A model generated the notes under the pieces. It was not told the DNA's origin and ran no database searches. It saw only the letters and a program-made list of their open reading frames with translations. Positions 11,046 to 22,566 of a stretch of 45,534 nt of DNA are shown here, piece by piece. Each line of letters opens with the position of its first letter. Within the stretch, counting starts at the first letter, position 1. Location: assembly GCA_049999765.1 (NCBI GenBank), contig JBNGIQ010008558.1, forward strand, positions 1-45,534, given 5' to 3'. A program made the translations under genes and the position numbers. The DNA is from Phaeoceros laevis. Taxonomy: Eukaryota; Anthocerotophyta; Anthocerotopsida; Notothyladales.

Positions 11046-11844
11046 ATGGCGGACGGTCCGGGTGCTTTGCCTCCAGGGACGTTCACGCCGCCTACTCCAG
11101 ATGAGATCAGGGCACAGGACGTGTTCAACAATTGTGCCGTGCGCACAGTCGTGAGTGGAGTCATGGGTACGTTGTGATGGATCATGAGTCCAGGGTCTGT
11201 CCCTGGTGTGGCGCAATTGCAGGGAAGGAGGTGGCGGGGCATTGGAACGGATGCTGAGTGCTTGTTGTTTCAACTTGCTGCTGTGTAGGAGGCGGGATGG
11301 GCATCTTCATGGGCCTGCTGTTTGGAGCTCTGGACAATCCCATCCAGGCGGACACCATGACTGCCAGGCAGCAGTTCGTCCACACCGCAAAATCCATGGG
11401 CAGCCGGAGCGTGAGCATGGCCAAAGCGTTTGCGGTGATGGGAGCCATTTTCGCAGGCACAGAGTGCATGATAGAAAAGGTCTGTTGTTTCCAGTTCCAA
11501 AAAAAATTCATTCATTCTTTCATTCGTCGTTTCATCCTCTGGTGCCTGCTTCCACAACCTCCCTAACTCGAATCGCATTGCAAATTGCAGGCCCGCGCCA
11601 AACACGACACAACCAACACTGCTATTGCAGGATGCGTGACGGGTGGAGCCCTATCCGCCAAAGGCATGCCCTGCGCCACCACTCCCGGTCCTCGCATTTT
11701 TCCATTTCCTCCTTCACAGCTTGCCTGGTGCTGATCCCGGCACCCTGTCTGTGTGCAGCCGGCGCCAAGGCAGCGTGCCTGGGATGCGCGGGGTTTGCAA
11801 CGTTCTCGGTGGTCATCGAGAAGGTTTTCGACAGGCACACGTAG
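11046..11844 (+). CDS. TIM22: TIM22 mitochondrial inner-membrane carrier translocase subunit
   Basis: This encodes a Tim17/Tim22/Tim23-family protein, the pore subunit of the TIM22 complex that inserts carrier proteins into the mitochondrial inner membrane. Exons 11046-11166, 11289-11479, 11591-11663 and 11759-11844 give a 156-residue frame ending GFATFSVVIEKVFDRHT. Diagnostic blocks: TPDEIRAQDVFNNCAVRTV, VSGVMGGGMGIFMGLLFGAL, DNPIQADTMTARQQFVHTAK, FAVMGAIFAGTECMIEKARA, KHDTTNTAIAGCVTGGALSA and KAACLGCAGFATF, with the glycine-rich membrane segments expected for four helices. It aligns without gaps with the Arabidopsis protein as remembered only if intron 3 uses a GC donor (AAAG/GC at 11664-11665). 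The next in-frame GT is 24 bases downstream and would add eight residues. Confidence 0.95.
11664..11758 (+). other. non-canonical GC-AG intron of TIM22
   Basis: The exon 3 boundary that reproduces the family length is GCCAAAG/GCATGC, a GC donor, with acceptor GTGTGCAG before 11759. A GT (CCCG/GTCCTC) 24 bases downstream keeps frame and could act as an alternative donor. Confidence 0.7.
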
Positions 11845-13500
11845 CCTCCATTCTTTCTTTCGGCAAACTTGCCAAGTTTTGACATAGCAGGGGAGCAAGC
11901 GAGGAGGCGGTGGCTCCCGAGCTTCCCTTCCGGTCTGCATAGGAGGTGTGAATCCGGCCTGTGCCACACGCTGTAGATCTATGGATGACTCGGCTGTCTG
12001 TTCTGTTCTGTTGCGGATGGATGGATCAACCTACAGAATCTGCTCACACACGACCTACAAACAGTAATTGTACCATCCACCGCCTCCCGCGCTTCCTTCC
12101 TGAAAAAAGAGGATGACATTTTCTTTGAATTCATTCATTCAATCCAGTCCACATTTGAAGTCCCATTACTTGACGCTGCTTGCTGGGGCGCTGTTCTGTA
12201 TGTGTGCAGGAGTGAGGGAGGGGGTGAGAGGACAGCAGGAGCAGCATATATGCCTGCGTGACTGCCAATCTTGGTGCAGCTTCCGTCCGCATGACAAGGT
12301 TCAAGTCCTGGAGACTCCAAGTCCGTGATGCTGGCAGGAACGTACCAGGCTCTCTAGGTTACGACTCTTTTGCGTCAGTGCCAAGCTACTGCTCTTCGAG
12401 CTGGCCTGGGCAGGCCATCCCTCAGGTGCCTCGTGTAGGAGGCAGCGGTGGTATAGCGTGCGGGGGCGGGCAGGCCAGCCAACAGACTGGCTGGTAGCCT
12501 CTCCTGGGCTGCCGGGGACGCGGTCCCAGGACAGGACCGCTGGCCACGCCCCAGGCCAGTTAGGCTACTGTCGCGGGGCGGTGCGCTGCGCCGATCCCGG
12601 TGGCCGGGCCCGTCGATTGCGGTGGGTCCGAGGAGCCCTTCTCTCCCACCCACCTAACAAGAGGAGTTCGGGAGGCAATGATTGGAAGCGGGACTTATGC
12701 CGGCTGCTGGAGATCCCATCCCTTATTAGGCTTGCCTTCTGCCTTTCTTGCTTCACGCCCCGAAGGGATATCTATGTGTGTCACGCATTCGTAGTGGGCT
12801 TTTTTAATAGTAGTTTATAGGAACTTCCTTTCCAAAGTTGCAAGATTGTGCCCATTTTGATGAAATGAATTCCTCTTGCTCACAACGCCAAGTACTCCGC
12901 TGAAGAAGAAAGGTACTAGTAGTAAAGAGCCGCGCTATACCAACTCCACAAGGGAATTGAGCATGCCACCATTTCTGTGACTTAGTCAGGTAAAGGGTGA
13001 TTCATACCCAGGCTTTCCTTTCCTTTTTGCATTAGTGGTACTCATCTCACATGCATGGAATGGCATCGGCATATGAATCGATCGAAGAAACAGTCCCATG
13101 TTCCTTGCTTTGTCTGTGGCGGTTGCATAATGCAGGAGCGGATCCGTTAAATCTTTGAGGTACCCAAACCCAGATCTCAACAATCTCGGGTGCGGGAGCT
13201 TTAATCACACCGGAGGCGGAGGTGGAGGTGGAGGGGAGCCTTCTAGGGCTGGCTGCCTCTGCCTCTGCCCCTGCCTGCCCTAGCAGTCCACGTGCTCCCG
13301 GGAACGAAACGCACCATCAGCGGCGGAGAAACGGCGGACCGACTCCCTGGCGTGACGTCACCTGCGTCCGTCCATGTATTTGCGGGGAAGGCAGGAAGTG
13401 GCGGCCAAGTAGCGAAGCAAGTCAGACGACGAGACGGATATTTTTAACGGCTGCGGCTTCAGCTGCCCGAATGGCTCGTTAGGCTAGGGCGCGCCGTTAG
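11845..13500. other. intergenic, no recognisable gene; GC-rich block at 12400-12650
   Basis: No ORF here resembles a known family. 11845-12100 should include the TIM22 3' untranslated region. The block at about 12400-12650 is clearly more GC-rich than its surroundings (for example CTGCCGGGGACGCGGTCCCAG) and contains overlapping shadow ORFs on both strands. I could not match it to rRNA or to a transposon. Confidence 0.4.
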
Positions 13501-13517
13501 GTTTAGGGGTTTAGGGC
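13497..13517 (+). repeat. short interstitial telomere-like sequence
   Basis: GGTTTAGGGGTTTAGGG carries about two and a half units of the plant telomere repeat TTTAGGG. It may be a telo box or a trace of repaired DNA. No gene starts near it. Confidence 0.5.
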
Positions 13518-14398
13518 GGGGCGGGGCACGGCATGGCAGACGGCAGGCAGAAAATAGAATCATGAAACGTGGTTTCGCCGTGCCGACCAGGATACCCTCG
13601 CACGCACCTTCCCTCGCCTTTGATCGGGAAGAAAGAAAAGAAGCAGAAGCGGCCAAGCCGTACGTATTCCTTCCTATACATGTATGTATGTACGTATTAC
13701 AACAAGGCACCCAAGTCAAAGAGATGCCAGTCTTGTCCTCCAAGGCACCTCGATTGCATGCACCGCACTGCCCATCGTGACCCACTCTCTAGAACCTTCC
13801 CCCTTCACTCTTCTCGCCCTTCCGCTTCCGGACCAGATAGATAGATCGATAGGATATATTACGATCCGAGTTAGCCTAGTGTGGAGTTGTTTGCTGTTTT
13901 GGGAATTTTTCGTGCCTTTCTTTTTTCTTTCCTGTTATTCCAAGTACACCTTGTACTTTCCAAAGTTTTCATCGTCCTCCCAAATGGATTGTCTTTTCAT
14001 GAAAGATGCCCTTATATGGACAAATTTTATGGAAAATGCTATAAACCTTGCGCTACCAGCTTGGGCACTAGTTGAGAGAGAGGTGTCAATGTCATGCATG
14101 TTGCCACCCACGGGTTGCAGCATCTTCCTACTAACCAACATTTGGTGGACTTCAATCCGTGAATTGTTCCTACTAACCAAATTGTTGTTATATTGATTTA
14201 TCACCATCAACCCCCACATTCTATGTATGTGCAAAGGTACATAGCACGACCTTGCTTTCTCACTTATTGGTGGCGTTTATAAACACAACTCTCGTACAAA
14301 GTGATGGTGGATGAACAAAGCAAGGACATAAGATTCATGTTACTTCATTTAGTGACCGACTCTTGAGTACGTACCTCCTGGAGTGAGTGCGGACTGTG

Positions 14399-14449
14399 GA
14401 GGAGAGGAGTGCGCTGCAAAGAGTGAGAGGAGTGCACTGCAAAGAGTGG
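14399..14449. repeat. two-copy tandem repeat of about 24 bases
   Basis: GAGAGGAGTGCGCTGCAAAG and GAGAGGAGTGCACTGCAAAG follow each other with one difference. Confidence 0.75.
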
Positions 14450-16985
14450 CTGGCGGATTGAGAGTGACATGAACAATTTGTTTCTTGGTTGTCCTGTCAA
14501 TCACGCACGCACACGGGCATTTTGATGTTGTCAGTAAACACAAACACATACGGCATACGTCCCTTTCTCAGTCCATTGCTTCTCCCTTTCGTCTATCTTT
14601 GCTCTAGTAGCCCGTTTTTAGTCTATTGCTTCTCCCTTCCCTCTCCGTTTTAGTAGGTGGTGAAACAAAGCCAGCTAATTTGTCATTTGGTGGAGTATGA
14701 TCTTTACTACTTACGTCATACCAACTTCACTCTTGGGTACATCTCCAGCATCGCCTTCGGTGAATGCATGAATGTCGAAAAGCTTGCTTGTGTGAACATA
14801 TGAACTCCCCTTTGGTCGCTAGTGCCTTGTAAAGGAGAGGATGTCGGCGTCGCTAAACCTAAACCTATGTCTTCTTGCGCCCACTCTAGTGTGGAAAAGA
14901 AAGTGGTGACATACGAAAAGCCTGGTATCTTGATTGGAGTGACAAGTGGTGACGTAGCCAATTCCACTTGGCAGCATGTAGGCGAAGCAGGACAAGCACT
15001 TTCGCCGCGAAAGTTTCGCCGCACATCGCGACGTGGGCGGGATGCCGCGACCCGCAAACCAACACCAGCCAAAAGAAGGCAAGGGAACGGAAAGGGAACG
15101 AAAACAAGAGCTACAAGGCCAATCGGCCCGTCCCGCCCCTGTGGCCGTACACCCACTTACCAACCTCGCATTACATGGACGATGATGGAAAGCGACGGGT
15201 GAACGCTGCCTGCTTATGGCGGTCACGAGAACGTCGAGACATCGTTCCCTCTTCCCAGACCTACATACATACATACATGCTCACATTTTCTTGTCACCAT
15301 TTCTCGGCCTGGTGCATGATATGTCCTTTTCGCAATTTCTTATGCTTTGACCGTCGTGAACCCTGAACTGGGCCCCCGCCATGGGCCCCGTGGGCGCACC
15401 TATTTTGGGCCGTGAGGCCATATTCTCATTTGGGTCGCCCTGGTTTTCATGTTTCCGGTGGTGGGTCGTCCGGGGCAACTCATTCGGCCTGGTGGGCGGT
15501 GCCGGATTTCTAAAACTGCGTTGGTGGGTTGTTCCCCACTGCGAATTAGTGAGAATTAGCCTTGTGGGCGGTTCCGGAAATGATCAACAACCAAACAAAT
15601 TGGATCATGAATGAACGACATGCGACACCAGCAAAGCAAAACACAAACCGTAAGCTGGACTCATCAATTCAATGCAAATTGCAATGGCGACGTTGGTGAA
15701 GAAGAAGAGTGGCGTTACGATAGTGGTGCTGTGTTTGTGCAACTAACCCAACTGTTCCAACCACCCCCACCTTCTTGCTACTTACACCCGCTCGACCCCA
15801 CCCCCGCAGTTGACTTAACCGCAGTTGGTCACCAGGTAGCTCATGATATGCCATGAATGTCCCGACGGGGATGGGATGTCGCTTGGGAGTCAGTGCCATG
15901 TCGCCAGGAGCATCCATCTCGTGAACCGTGCTGGCCTCGCCTCTCCTCCCAGCGCAACGCAACGGAAGGTTTGGTTTTGTTGACGACTTTCGCGCTACCG
16001 CCCCCATCATTGACGCTTTAAGGCAGACGGCCCCTTAATTATCAATTAAATTATTCTTTTCCCCTACTCATACGTAGTTGGCTCGATCGATCGTGGCTGG
16101 TGCATGGCCCAATTTCGCCCAGGCCCCAGTTTCGCCACCACCTCCCAAACGGAACCTGGGAAATTGGGGCGTGGCACTGCACACACACGTACCGGCCAAG
16201 CAAGCGTTCTCTCGGCGCGTTAATTTAGATGGGCATGTGGCCGCTCTAACCGCGGGCCTACCCTACCCCCGTTTTCATGCCTGCGGCTTAATACACCCTA
16301 ATTCCGTTACAATTACCAACGGAACGTGTGTGGCCTTTGCTGCCAGCGTGGACGGGCACGGGCTCGATGCAGGCAAAGATAATTGCGGACTAGGGACGGA
16401 AGTGATATTTGCGGGCTGACGGGCCAATGACCGCCTCCATCCCATTATTCCTCCGCCTTGTACAAAATGGAAAATAGAAGATCGTCCGACACAAGAGGGC
16501 TCGATCACTTGAGCGTATCGCAAAGGGGCCCTCCCATTATGACTTGCCGCCCAACAAATTCCAGGAGGGGCAGGCATGTTCATGCTCATGGTCGGATGCT
16601 ATGCGCGCACACACACACATGCATCATCCATGGAAGATATTGGAATGAAAAGAAAATACGGAAATGGGTAATCTGCTGTTTGAGGCCAAAGAGGCGGGTT
16701 TAGAAGTTTGGACGGGGGAGCTTAGGCTGGAAGCAGCAACTAATTATTAGGAACGGGGCTGAAATAGGGGGAGCGGGGGGAATAAAATGGGGGCAGGAAG
16801 GGGGGGAGGGGAAGGAAAGGGAAGCAGGAAGTGCCTGTCTGTGCCTTCCATGGCGCCCGGCACGCGCCACGCCTCCCACCGCCTTCGCCCCCAACTTCTC
16901 CTCGGCCTACTTCATTTGCTCGGCCTCGGCTCGGGCCTGCGCCTCCGCCTGCTTCCTCTGCCGCCATAGCCCGGAGCAGCGGGAC

Positions 16986-17004
16986 AGAGAGAGAGAGAGA
17001 GAGA
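16986..17004 (+). repeat. GA dinucleotide microsatellite
   Basis: About nine GA units. GAGA tracts are frequent in plant promoters and 5' leaders; this one lies about 1.1 kb upstream of the PUF start codon. Confidence 0.9.
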
Positions 17005-17366
17005 CCGCGGTAGCAGTAGTAAAGAGACAGCGCCGCCTCGCTTGTGGAAGGCAAGGATGCGCTCCCCCCTCCCTGGCAGCACTACGCAGTAGCAACGAGC
17101 AGTGGTGGCAGGCTGCGCTGGTGCTCTTGGTTTCCCTCTTGTGCTGCGGCCAGCTAATTCCCGCGCGGATTGCGATTGCGCCCTCGCCTGGCTGCTGCTG
17201 CTGCTGGAGGAGGCGCTGCTGATTGCGATTGCGGCCCGATCTGGATCAGGTACGCTCCGCTGCTGCTGTGCTGCGGCGTTGCTTGTGCTGCTGCTGCCTG
17301 CGGTTGTGTGGTTTGCGGTGGTGAGATCGGTTTCCGTTTGGTGCGATCGTGGTTATGATTTGGGGT

Positions 17367-17766
17367 NNNNNNNNNNNNNNNNNNNNNNNNNNNNNNNNNN
17401 NNNNNNNNNNNNNNNNNNNNNNNNNNNNNNNNNNNNNNNNNNNNNNNNNNNNNNNNNNNNNNNNNNNNNNNNNNNNNNNNNNNNNNNNNNNNNNNNNNNN
17501 NNNNNNNNNNNNNNNNNNNNNNNNNNNNNNNNNNNNNNNNNNNNNNNNNNNNNNNNNNNNNNNNNNNNNNNNNNNNNNNNNNNNNNNNNNNNNNNNNNNN
17601 NNNNNNNNNNNNNNNNNNNNNNNNNNNNNNNNNNNNNNNNNNNNNNNNNNNNNNNNNNNNNNNNNNNNNNNNNNNNNNNNNNNNNNNNNNNNNNNNNNNN
17701 NNNNNNNNNNNNNNNNNNNNNNNNNNNNNNNNNNNNNNNNNNNNNNNNNNNNNNNNNNNNNNNNNN
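17367..17766. other. assembly gap (400 N)
   Basis: A run of 400 Ns upstream of the PUF gene. Its flanks are both CTG/GCTGCT-rich, so a simple repeat may have blocked assembly. A 5' exon or promoter could lie inside. Confidence 0.95.
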
Positions 17767-17974
17767 TGCTGCCAGTTGTTGCTGTAGGTGCTGCCGCCGC
17801 GGGATTGTGCCCTGTGCATGATGACGGATTGTGGCTGTGGCTTGTGGTGCAGGCAGGGATCTGGCGCCGGCGTGTGGACTAGGGGCAGCTGCGTGTATGA
17901 AACCATCGGCTGGTGGTGTTTTGCAAGACGGGACGGCCCGACTGTGTGTCTGGTTGTTACTGTTGTTGTTGTAG

Positions 17975-17984
17975 TTTATATACA
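17975..17984 (+). promoter_or_regulatory. candidate TATA box of the PUF gene
   Basis: TTTATATACA lies 167 bases before the ATG at 18151, which would give a leader of about 140 bases. An upstream 5' exon beyond the N-gap is the alternative. Confidence 0.35.
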
Positions 17985-18019
17985 CCGCTGGGCTCGTCTG
18001 GTCGTCCATGTGTTCTAGT

Positions 18020-18149
18020 ATGCACAACATCAAGGCTGGGCAGCAGAGTGTATCATGAAAAGTGTCGGATGAGGTTCTGTTGTTGCGCCTCGCAAGGGTT
18101 GAGAGGTGTTGCGGCCCGGGGGTGTGGAAAGCGGTGCCCTGGTGGCTGA
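18020..18149 (+). promoter_or_regulatory. three upstream ORFs in the presumed PUF leader
   Basis: If transcription starts near the TATA at 17975, the leader holds three ATGs before the main one. 18020-18058 encodes 12 codons, 18055-18072 encodes five (MKSVG), and 18069-18149 encodes 26 ending in TGA one base before the main ATG at 18151. Consecutive uORFs of this kind usually reduce or condition translation of the main frame. Confidence 0.4.
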
Positions 18150-18150
18150 C

Positions 18151-21100
18151 ATGGAGCAAGATGATGAGGAATTTGAGCAGCTTTTAGGTGAAATCCCGCG
18201 AGCCACCTCCGCCCCTCCCCATCTGGAAGAGCTGCAGAGGGCATACGGTCCACAGCTTGAGGACAGTCCCTTTGTGTCTGTGAGGGAGGATGATGTTGCG
18301 GTGAAGCCCTTTACTGACATCCGTTGTGATGAGCACTACGAAGAGTTCTACCGTGCGTATTCAGGTGCTAAGAAACTCCCTCCTCCCATGGACAATCGTA
18401 CAATTTATAATGATCTTCCTATCCTCTCCCCCAAGTCGGCATCTAATCAGCTGTCCCCCTTCTACAGTGGCTTGACGCTGGACAGTCCTCGAGCCAGCCA
18501 TCAACAGCGGCAGCGGCAGCTTGAGTTGCAGCATAAAGTACAGCAGGTGGTGCACAACCATCAGGGCCAGCAGCAGCAGATGGCTCAGCAGCAATCCCAC
18601 AGCCAGGGCTCCTCTGACATGATCATGGCCAAGCAGCAGTCTCAGCAGCAGCAGCAGCAGATGCTTAGGGAAGAGCACTCGCTGTCCTCGGCTTTCGGGA
18701 ACATGAGCTTTGATGACAGCTCAGTGGCTAATCACTCCAGGCAGATGCATGAAGAGAATGGGGCGGTGGTTAATGGGATCTCGGATGCGTTGGTGAGTTC
18801 CATGTCCAACGGAGGAAGGGTTACACCTTCTTCCAATGGTCTCTACTCATCTCACCTTGATCAGTACGTCTCAGGCTCTGGCAACTTCGCATCAGGTGCA
18901 GCCCTGGATCCCTACGTCTCCAGGTCCCAGTCTGCCATGGACATCCTTTCCAAAAACGCTGCAGCTCTGGAGTCTTTGAGCAATGGGTCCTACTCTGGAC
19001 TGGACGATTATTCATCTGGGCCCTCTGCCCAGGTGATCGAGAAACTTCTGAGGCGCTCATCACCCACTGGAGATGCTTTTTCAGGGAGAAGGAGTCCCGG
19101 TGGAGATGCATATGCCATGGGGGGGTCAACTCAGCAGCAGCAAAACCAGATTCTGCTGCAGCATCAACAGCAGCAGCAGCTAGATGTTTACTCAGCAGCT
19201 GCGATGCAGCCAACCCGTATTTACCCTGCCTCCTCTGGCAATGGAAATGATGTGTTTTCTCCGCAGCAATTGCCTTTTGAGTATGAGGTTGCAATTCTTC
19301 AAGCACAGAGGCAGGCATTCCTACAGCAGGCACAGAGGCTGCAGATGGAGGAGCAAGAGAAGGTTCGACAGAGACAGCTTATACAGAAGCACCTCCTTCT
19401 GCAGCATCAGGTTCATGAGCAGCAGCAGCAGCAGTCTCAGGCTCGTTTCCTTGCTAGCTTGCAGAGTCATACTAATGGTGGGTCACCTCCAGTACCTTTT
19501 CAACGGGGCCAGTCCCCTGTGAGGTCCTCTCGACCGTCTGCACTGCAGTCATCACTGCATCCCGCTTTGTTTTTAGGCAATCACACTTCTTTCTCCCAGA
19601 AGCAGCAGCGGCAGCAGCAACTCTCCAATGATGCTGTCTGGAACCATTCGCATCTTCCAGCAGCCACAGTAGCTGCTGCACTGAGTCAGATGGAAGTTTC
19701 TCGCTCCCAGGTGGGAAGTTTGTGCCGCTACTATGCACAAGGTTACTGCAGTCGGGGTGATGCCTGCCCTTTTGTGCATTCACCGGCTTCACAGGTCTAT
19801 GGGTCAGTGCGAGTACCCCAGGGTATGAATGGTTCTGCAAAGGATGCTCGAGTAGTAAGCAATTCTGCCCGTGATGATAGTAGGATCACTGTTGCTGTCC
19901 CTGAAAAGATTATTGCACGGAGGAATGGTCCTCGTAATGGACAGACTGTAGTTTCACCATCCTTGGTTGCTGGAGTACGAAAGAAGGCAGATATTCTTTC
20001 AAATGGACACTCCAATGGTCATGCTTATTCCAACGGGAATCATTCAGCTGCATCTGTCCATGCTAGTCCTTACCATCCTGACAGTGTCAACCATTCCAGA
20101 GTAGTGGTATCCCCAGAGCATCAGCTGGAATTCGATGTCTCTCAGCTTGCTGCAGCTCATCATTTGCAGCAACAGCAGCAACCTAAGTATACCACTTTAG
20201 AGGAGGTGGAGGGCCGCATTTACTCTATTGCAAAGGATCAGCATGGCTGCCGCTTTCTTCAGAGGAAGTTTGATGAAGGTGGACCGGAAGATGTGCAGAA
20301 GATTTTTAATGAAATTATCGACCATATCATTGAGCTTATGACAGACCCATTTGGTAACTACCTCGTACAGAAGCTGTTAGAGGTCTGTAACGAGACTCAG
20401 AGGATGGAAATTCTCCATGTAGTGACTGGTGGGAGTGAGTTGGTCAACATCTCATTGAACATGCACGGGTATGTTACTCCCCACAACTCGTTGCTGCCAA
20501 GTGTATAGATGTCTGCTTGTTGAATGCATGTGCCCTTTTGATATTGATGCCCTGGCAGCCTTTGTTGTTTGGCCTGATCATATTCTCCTGCAAATTTAGT
20601 GGTCGTTGAGCCAGACCAGTGCATTTTGAGACCATTGTTGTGCCTCCATGTCCAGCCTTTCTGACTCATCACCTCGGTTGCAGTACTCGTGCTGTGCAGA
20701 AGTTGATTGAGACACTGAAGTCACCTGAACAGGTGGCTATGGTGATAGCTTCTCTTCAGCCAGGAGTTGTTACATTGATCAAGGATTTAAATGGAAATCA
20801 TGTGGTGCAGCGATGCCTGCAGCGGCTTAGCAGTGATGACAGTCAGGTTAGTCAGCCTATTGCTCATCGCATGCACTTGCTTGAAGTTATTTATCTGTTG
20901 TGATTACAGTGGCTGTACTGGCGTATGGATCTGACATTTGGCAGTATTCTGTTTTGCAGTTCATTTTTGATGCAGCAGCTACTCACTGCGTAGAAATTGC
21001 AACACATCGGCATGGATGCTGTGTTCTTCAGCGCTGTGTAGATTTTGCATCTGGTTCTCAGAGGCAGCGCCTTGTTTCCGAAATAGCTGCTAATGCATTG

Positions 21101-22075
21101 GTGTTGTCGCAGGATCCTTTTGGGTAATGGTTTCAGGATGTTGCTTGCAACTACCTTCCCTAGCCTGTGTGGAGTTGAACTCTGGTTGCTTGACAGAACA
21201 TGAGTTGGTTGCTAAGTTGTGCTTTGTAAAATTGTTCTGTGTACAGCTTGCAACAATCGTCTCTCAAGTGTCCTTTACGTCCTTTTCTTTGAAAACCTGA
21301 TCTGCAGAAGCCTTCTTGTTTTGTGGTGCATCTGCCACTTTAACTTATGCTGGCGCTTTTTTCTCAGAAGTCATCAATTGGATAGCCTAACATCAAAGAG
21401 GATTTTTTCACTATTTAGCTGTCTTGCTGTGACATAGACCTGAGCCTGCAGCTCAGAGCCTACTGGATTCATATGATGTGGCTATGGTTGCAATTTGTGA
21501 ATTAAGTACATTTTGAACCACACAGTTTGGGGTTTCCTGTGTCTCTAGTTTTTCCAGTGCTGACAGATGTTTCTTGGTTGCAGTAACTACGTTGTCCAGT
21601 ATATTCTTGACCTGGGCATGGGATGGGCCTCAGTTGAAGTGATGGTGCGGCTGGAAGGGAACTATCCCTACCTTGCAACCCAGAAATTCAGCAGCAATGT
21701 GGTGGAGAAATGTCTTAAGCTGGCTGGGGAGGATAACCGGGGTCGTATAGTACGGGAGCTTATGACCAGCTCGCGTCTTGCTCAATTGCTTCAAGACCCT
21801 TATGCCAACTATGTGATGCAGTCTGCGCTATCAGTATCCAAGGTAAGTGACTCCGTATTTCAGGAGAGACCTTCCAGTGCGTGCTTTTCTTTGTCGATTT
21901 GCTTTTAGGAAACTAGTCCATTTCCTGGGGAACCTTGCTCTTATGTTGTTTGCTTTGACTGTTGCAGGGAGTACTTCATGCAGGGCTTGTTGAAGCCATC
22001 CGCCCACACTTGCCAGCATTGCGAAGCAGTCCTTATGGCAAGCGCATACTCTCCCGTACTAATTTGAAGAAATGA
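18151..22075 (+). CDS. Pumilio/PUF RNA-binding protein with an added CCCH zinc finger
   Basis: Exons 18151-20468, 20684-20846, 20960-21123, 21584-21842 and 21968-22075 give 1003 residues. PUF proteins bind 3' untranslated regions and repress or destabilise mRNAs. The N-terminus has EFEQLLGEIPRATS, followed by several polyglutamine tracts. Residues about 525-543 form a CCCH finger (C-x7-C-x5-C-x3-H, LCRYYAQGYCSRGDACPFVH). Residues from about 680 to the end are the PUF domain with eight repeats. Base-reading triplets, R1 to R8: CR..Q, NY..Q, TR..Q, NH..Q, CC..Q, NY..Q, SN..E, NY..Q. By the PUF code this predicts UGUAUAUA, the canonical Pumilio element. Introns 2-5 fall inside the PUF domain in phases matching gap-free repeats. 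The start is the first ATG of the frame; the frame remains open upstream only to a GTG. Confidence 0.95.
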
Positions 22076-22242
22076 GCAGGAAACATTTTTTTTCAGACTC
22101 GGCATCTGGGTTTCCATCTTGTGGATATGAGCAGTTGGGGTGCAGCATCCACATGGACCTGCTGGACAGCCTTTGAAGATGATCTGAAGTCTGCTATCTC
22201 GCATTGATAATATGATGGAGCACCTTGTTTTGGTGATCGTGT

Positions 22243-22250
22243 TGTATACA
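22243..22250 (+). promoter_or_regulatory. near-consensus Pumilio element in the PUF 3' region
   Basis: TGTATACA lies 168 bases beyond the PUF stop codon and differs at one position from UGUAUAUA, the motif predicted for this protein. Autoregulation is possible but unsupported. Confidence 0.25.
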
Positions 22251-22560
22251 TTCCAGTGTGTTTCTATTCATTCGGCATGTACAAAGGAAAGATTGTGGTC
22301 CGTGGCCAATGTTGGTGGAGTATGTCAAGGGCGACAGCTACTACTGAGTTTTTGGCCAGGTGTATTTTGGGAGGGATTTAGGACGACTGTACTCAACTCA
22401 GCCTGGATCTGTACAACAAGGAAGCATTACTAGCAGCGCCTACTCCACTGGGGGATTATGGTATTTCTCAGGGTCCCAAGGTGCATGGAGGGTTTGGTAT
22501 CCCCTTCATCCTTCCCCTGGTGATCCCAGTGAAGTGCAGCTTAGTATCTTTTTCCCAACA

Positions 22561-22566
22561 AATAAA
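22561..22566 (+). promoter_or_regulatory. possible polyadenylation signal of the PUF gene
   Basis: AATAAA occurs 486 bases after the stop codon, a plausible 3' end for this transcript. Confidence 0.3.

Larger units (their letters stand above)
13518..17366. other. long intergenic region, no confident gene
   Basis: About 3.8 kb without a convincing coding region. ORFs up to about 170 codons occur, but they overlap on both strands and lack motifs. I see a two-copy 24-base repeat around 14399-14449, a GA microsatellite at 16986-17004, and a GC-rich, CTG-rich segment from about 16800 up to the gap at 17367 that may belong to the 5' untranslated or promoter region of the PUF gene. Confidence 0.4.

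Noticed and set aside
13459-14234. Overlapping ORFs of 64-170 codons
   Set aside because: They are on both strands, without motifs and with low-complexity stretches, consistent with chance ORFs.
18106-18150. Upstream extension of the PUF frame (15 codons)
   Set aside because: It begins with GTG, not ATG. The ATG at 18151 directly precedes the conserved N-terminal EFEQLLGEIP.
17102-18159. Long ORFs spanning the 400-N gap
   Set aside because: Most of their length is undefined sequence, and the flanking codons are CTG/GCT repeats without motifs.
20469-20508. PUF frame running past 20468 to a stop at 20508
   Set aside because: This is intron read-through. Splicing at 20468 restores HG-TR..Q of PUF repeat 3 without a gap.
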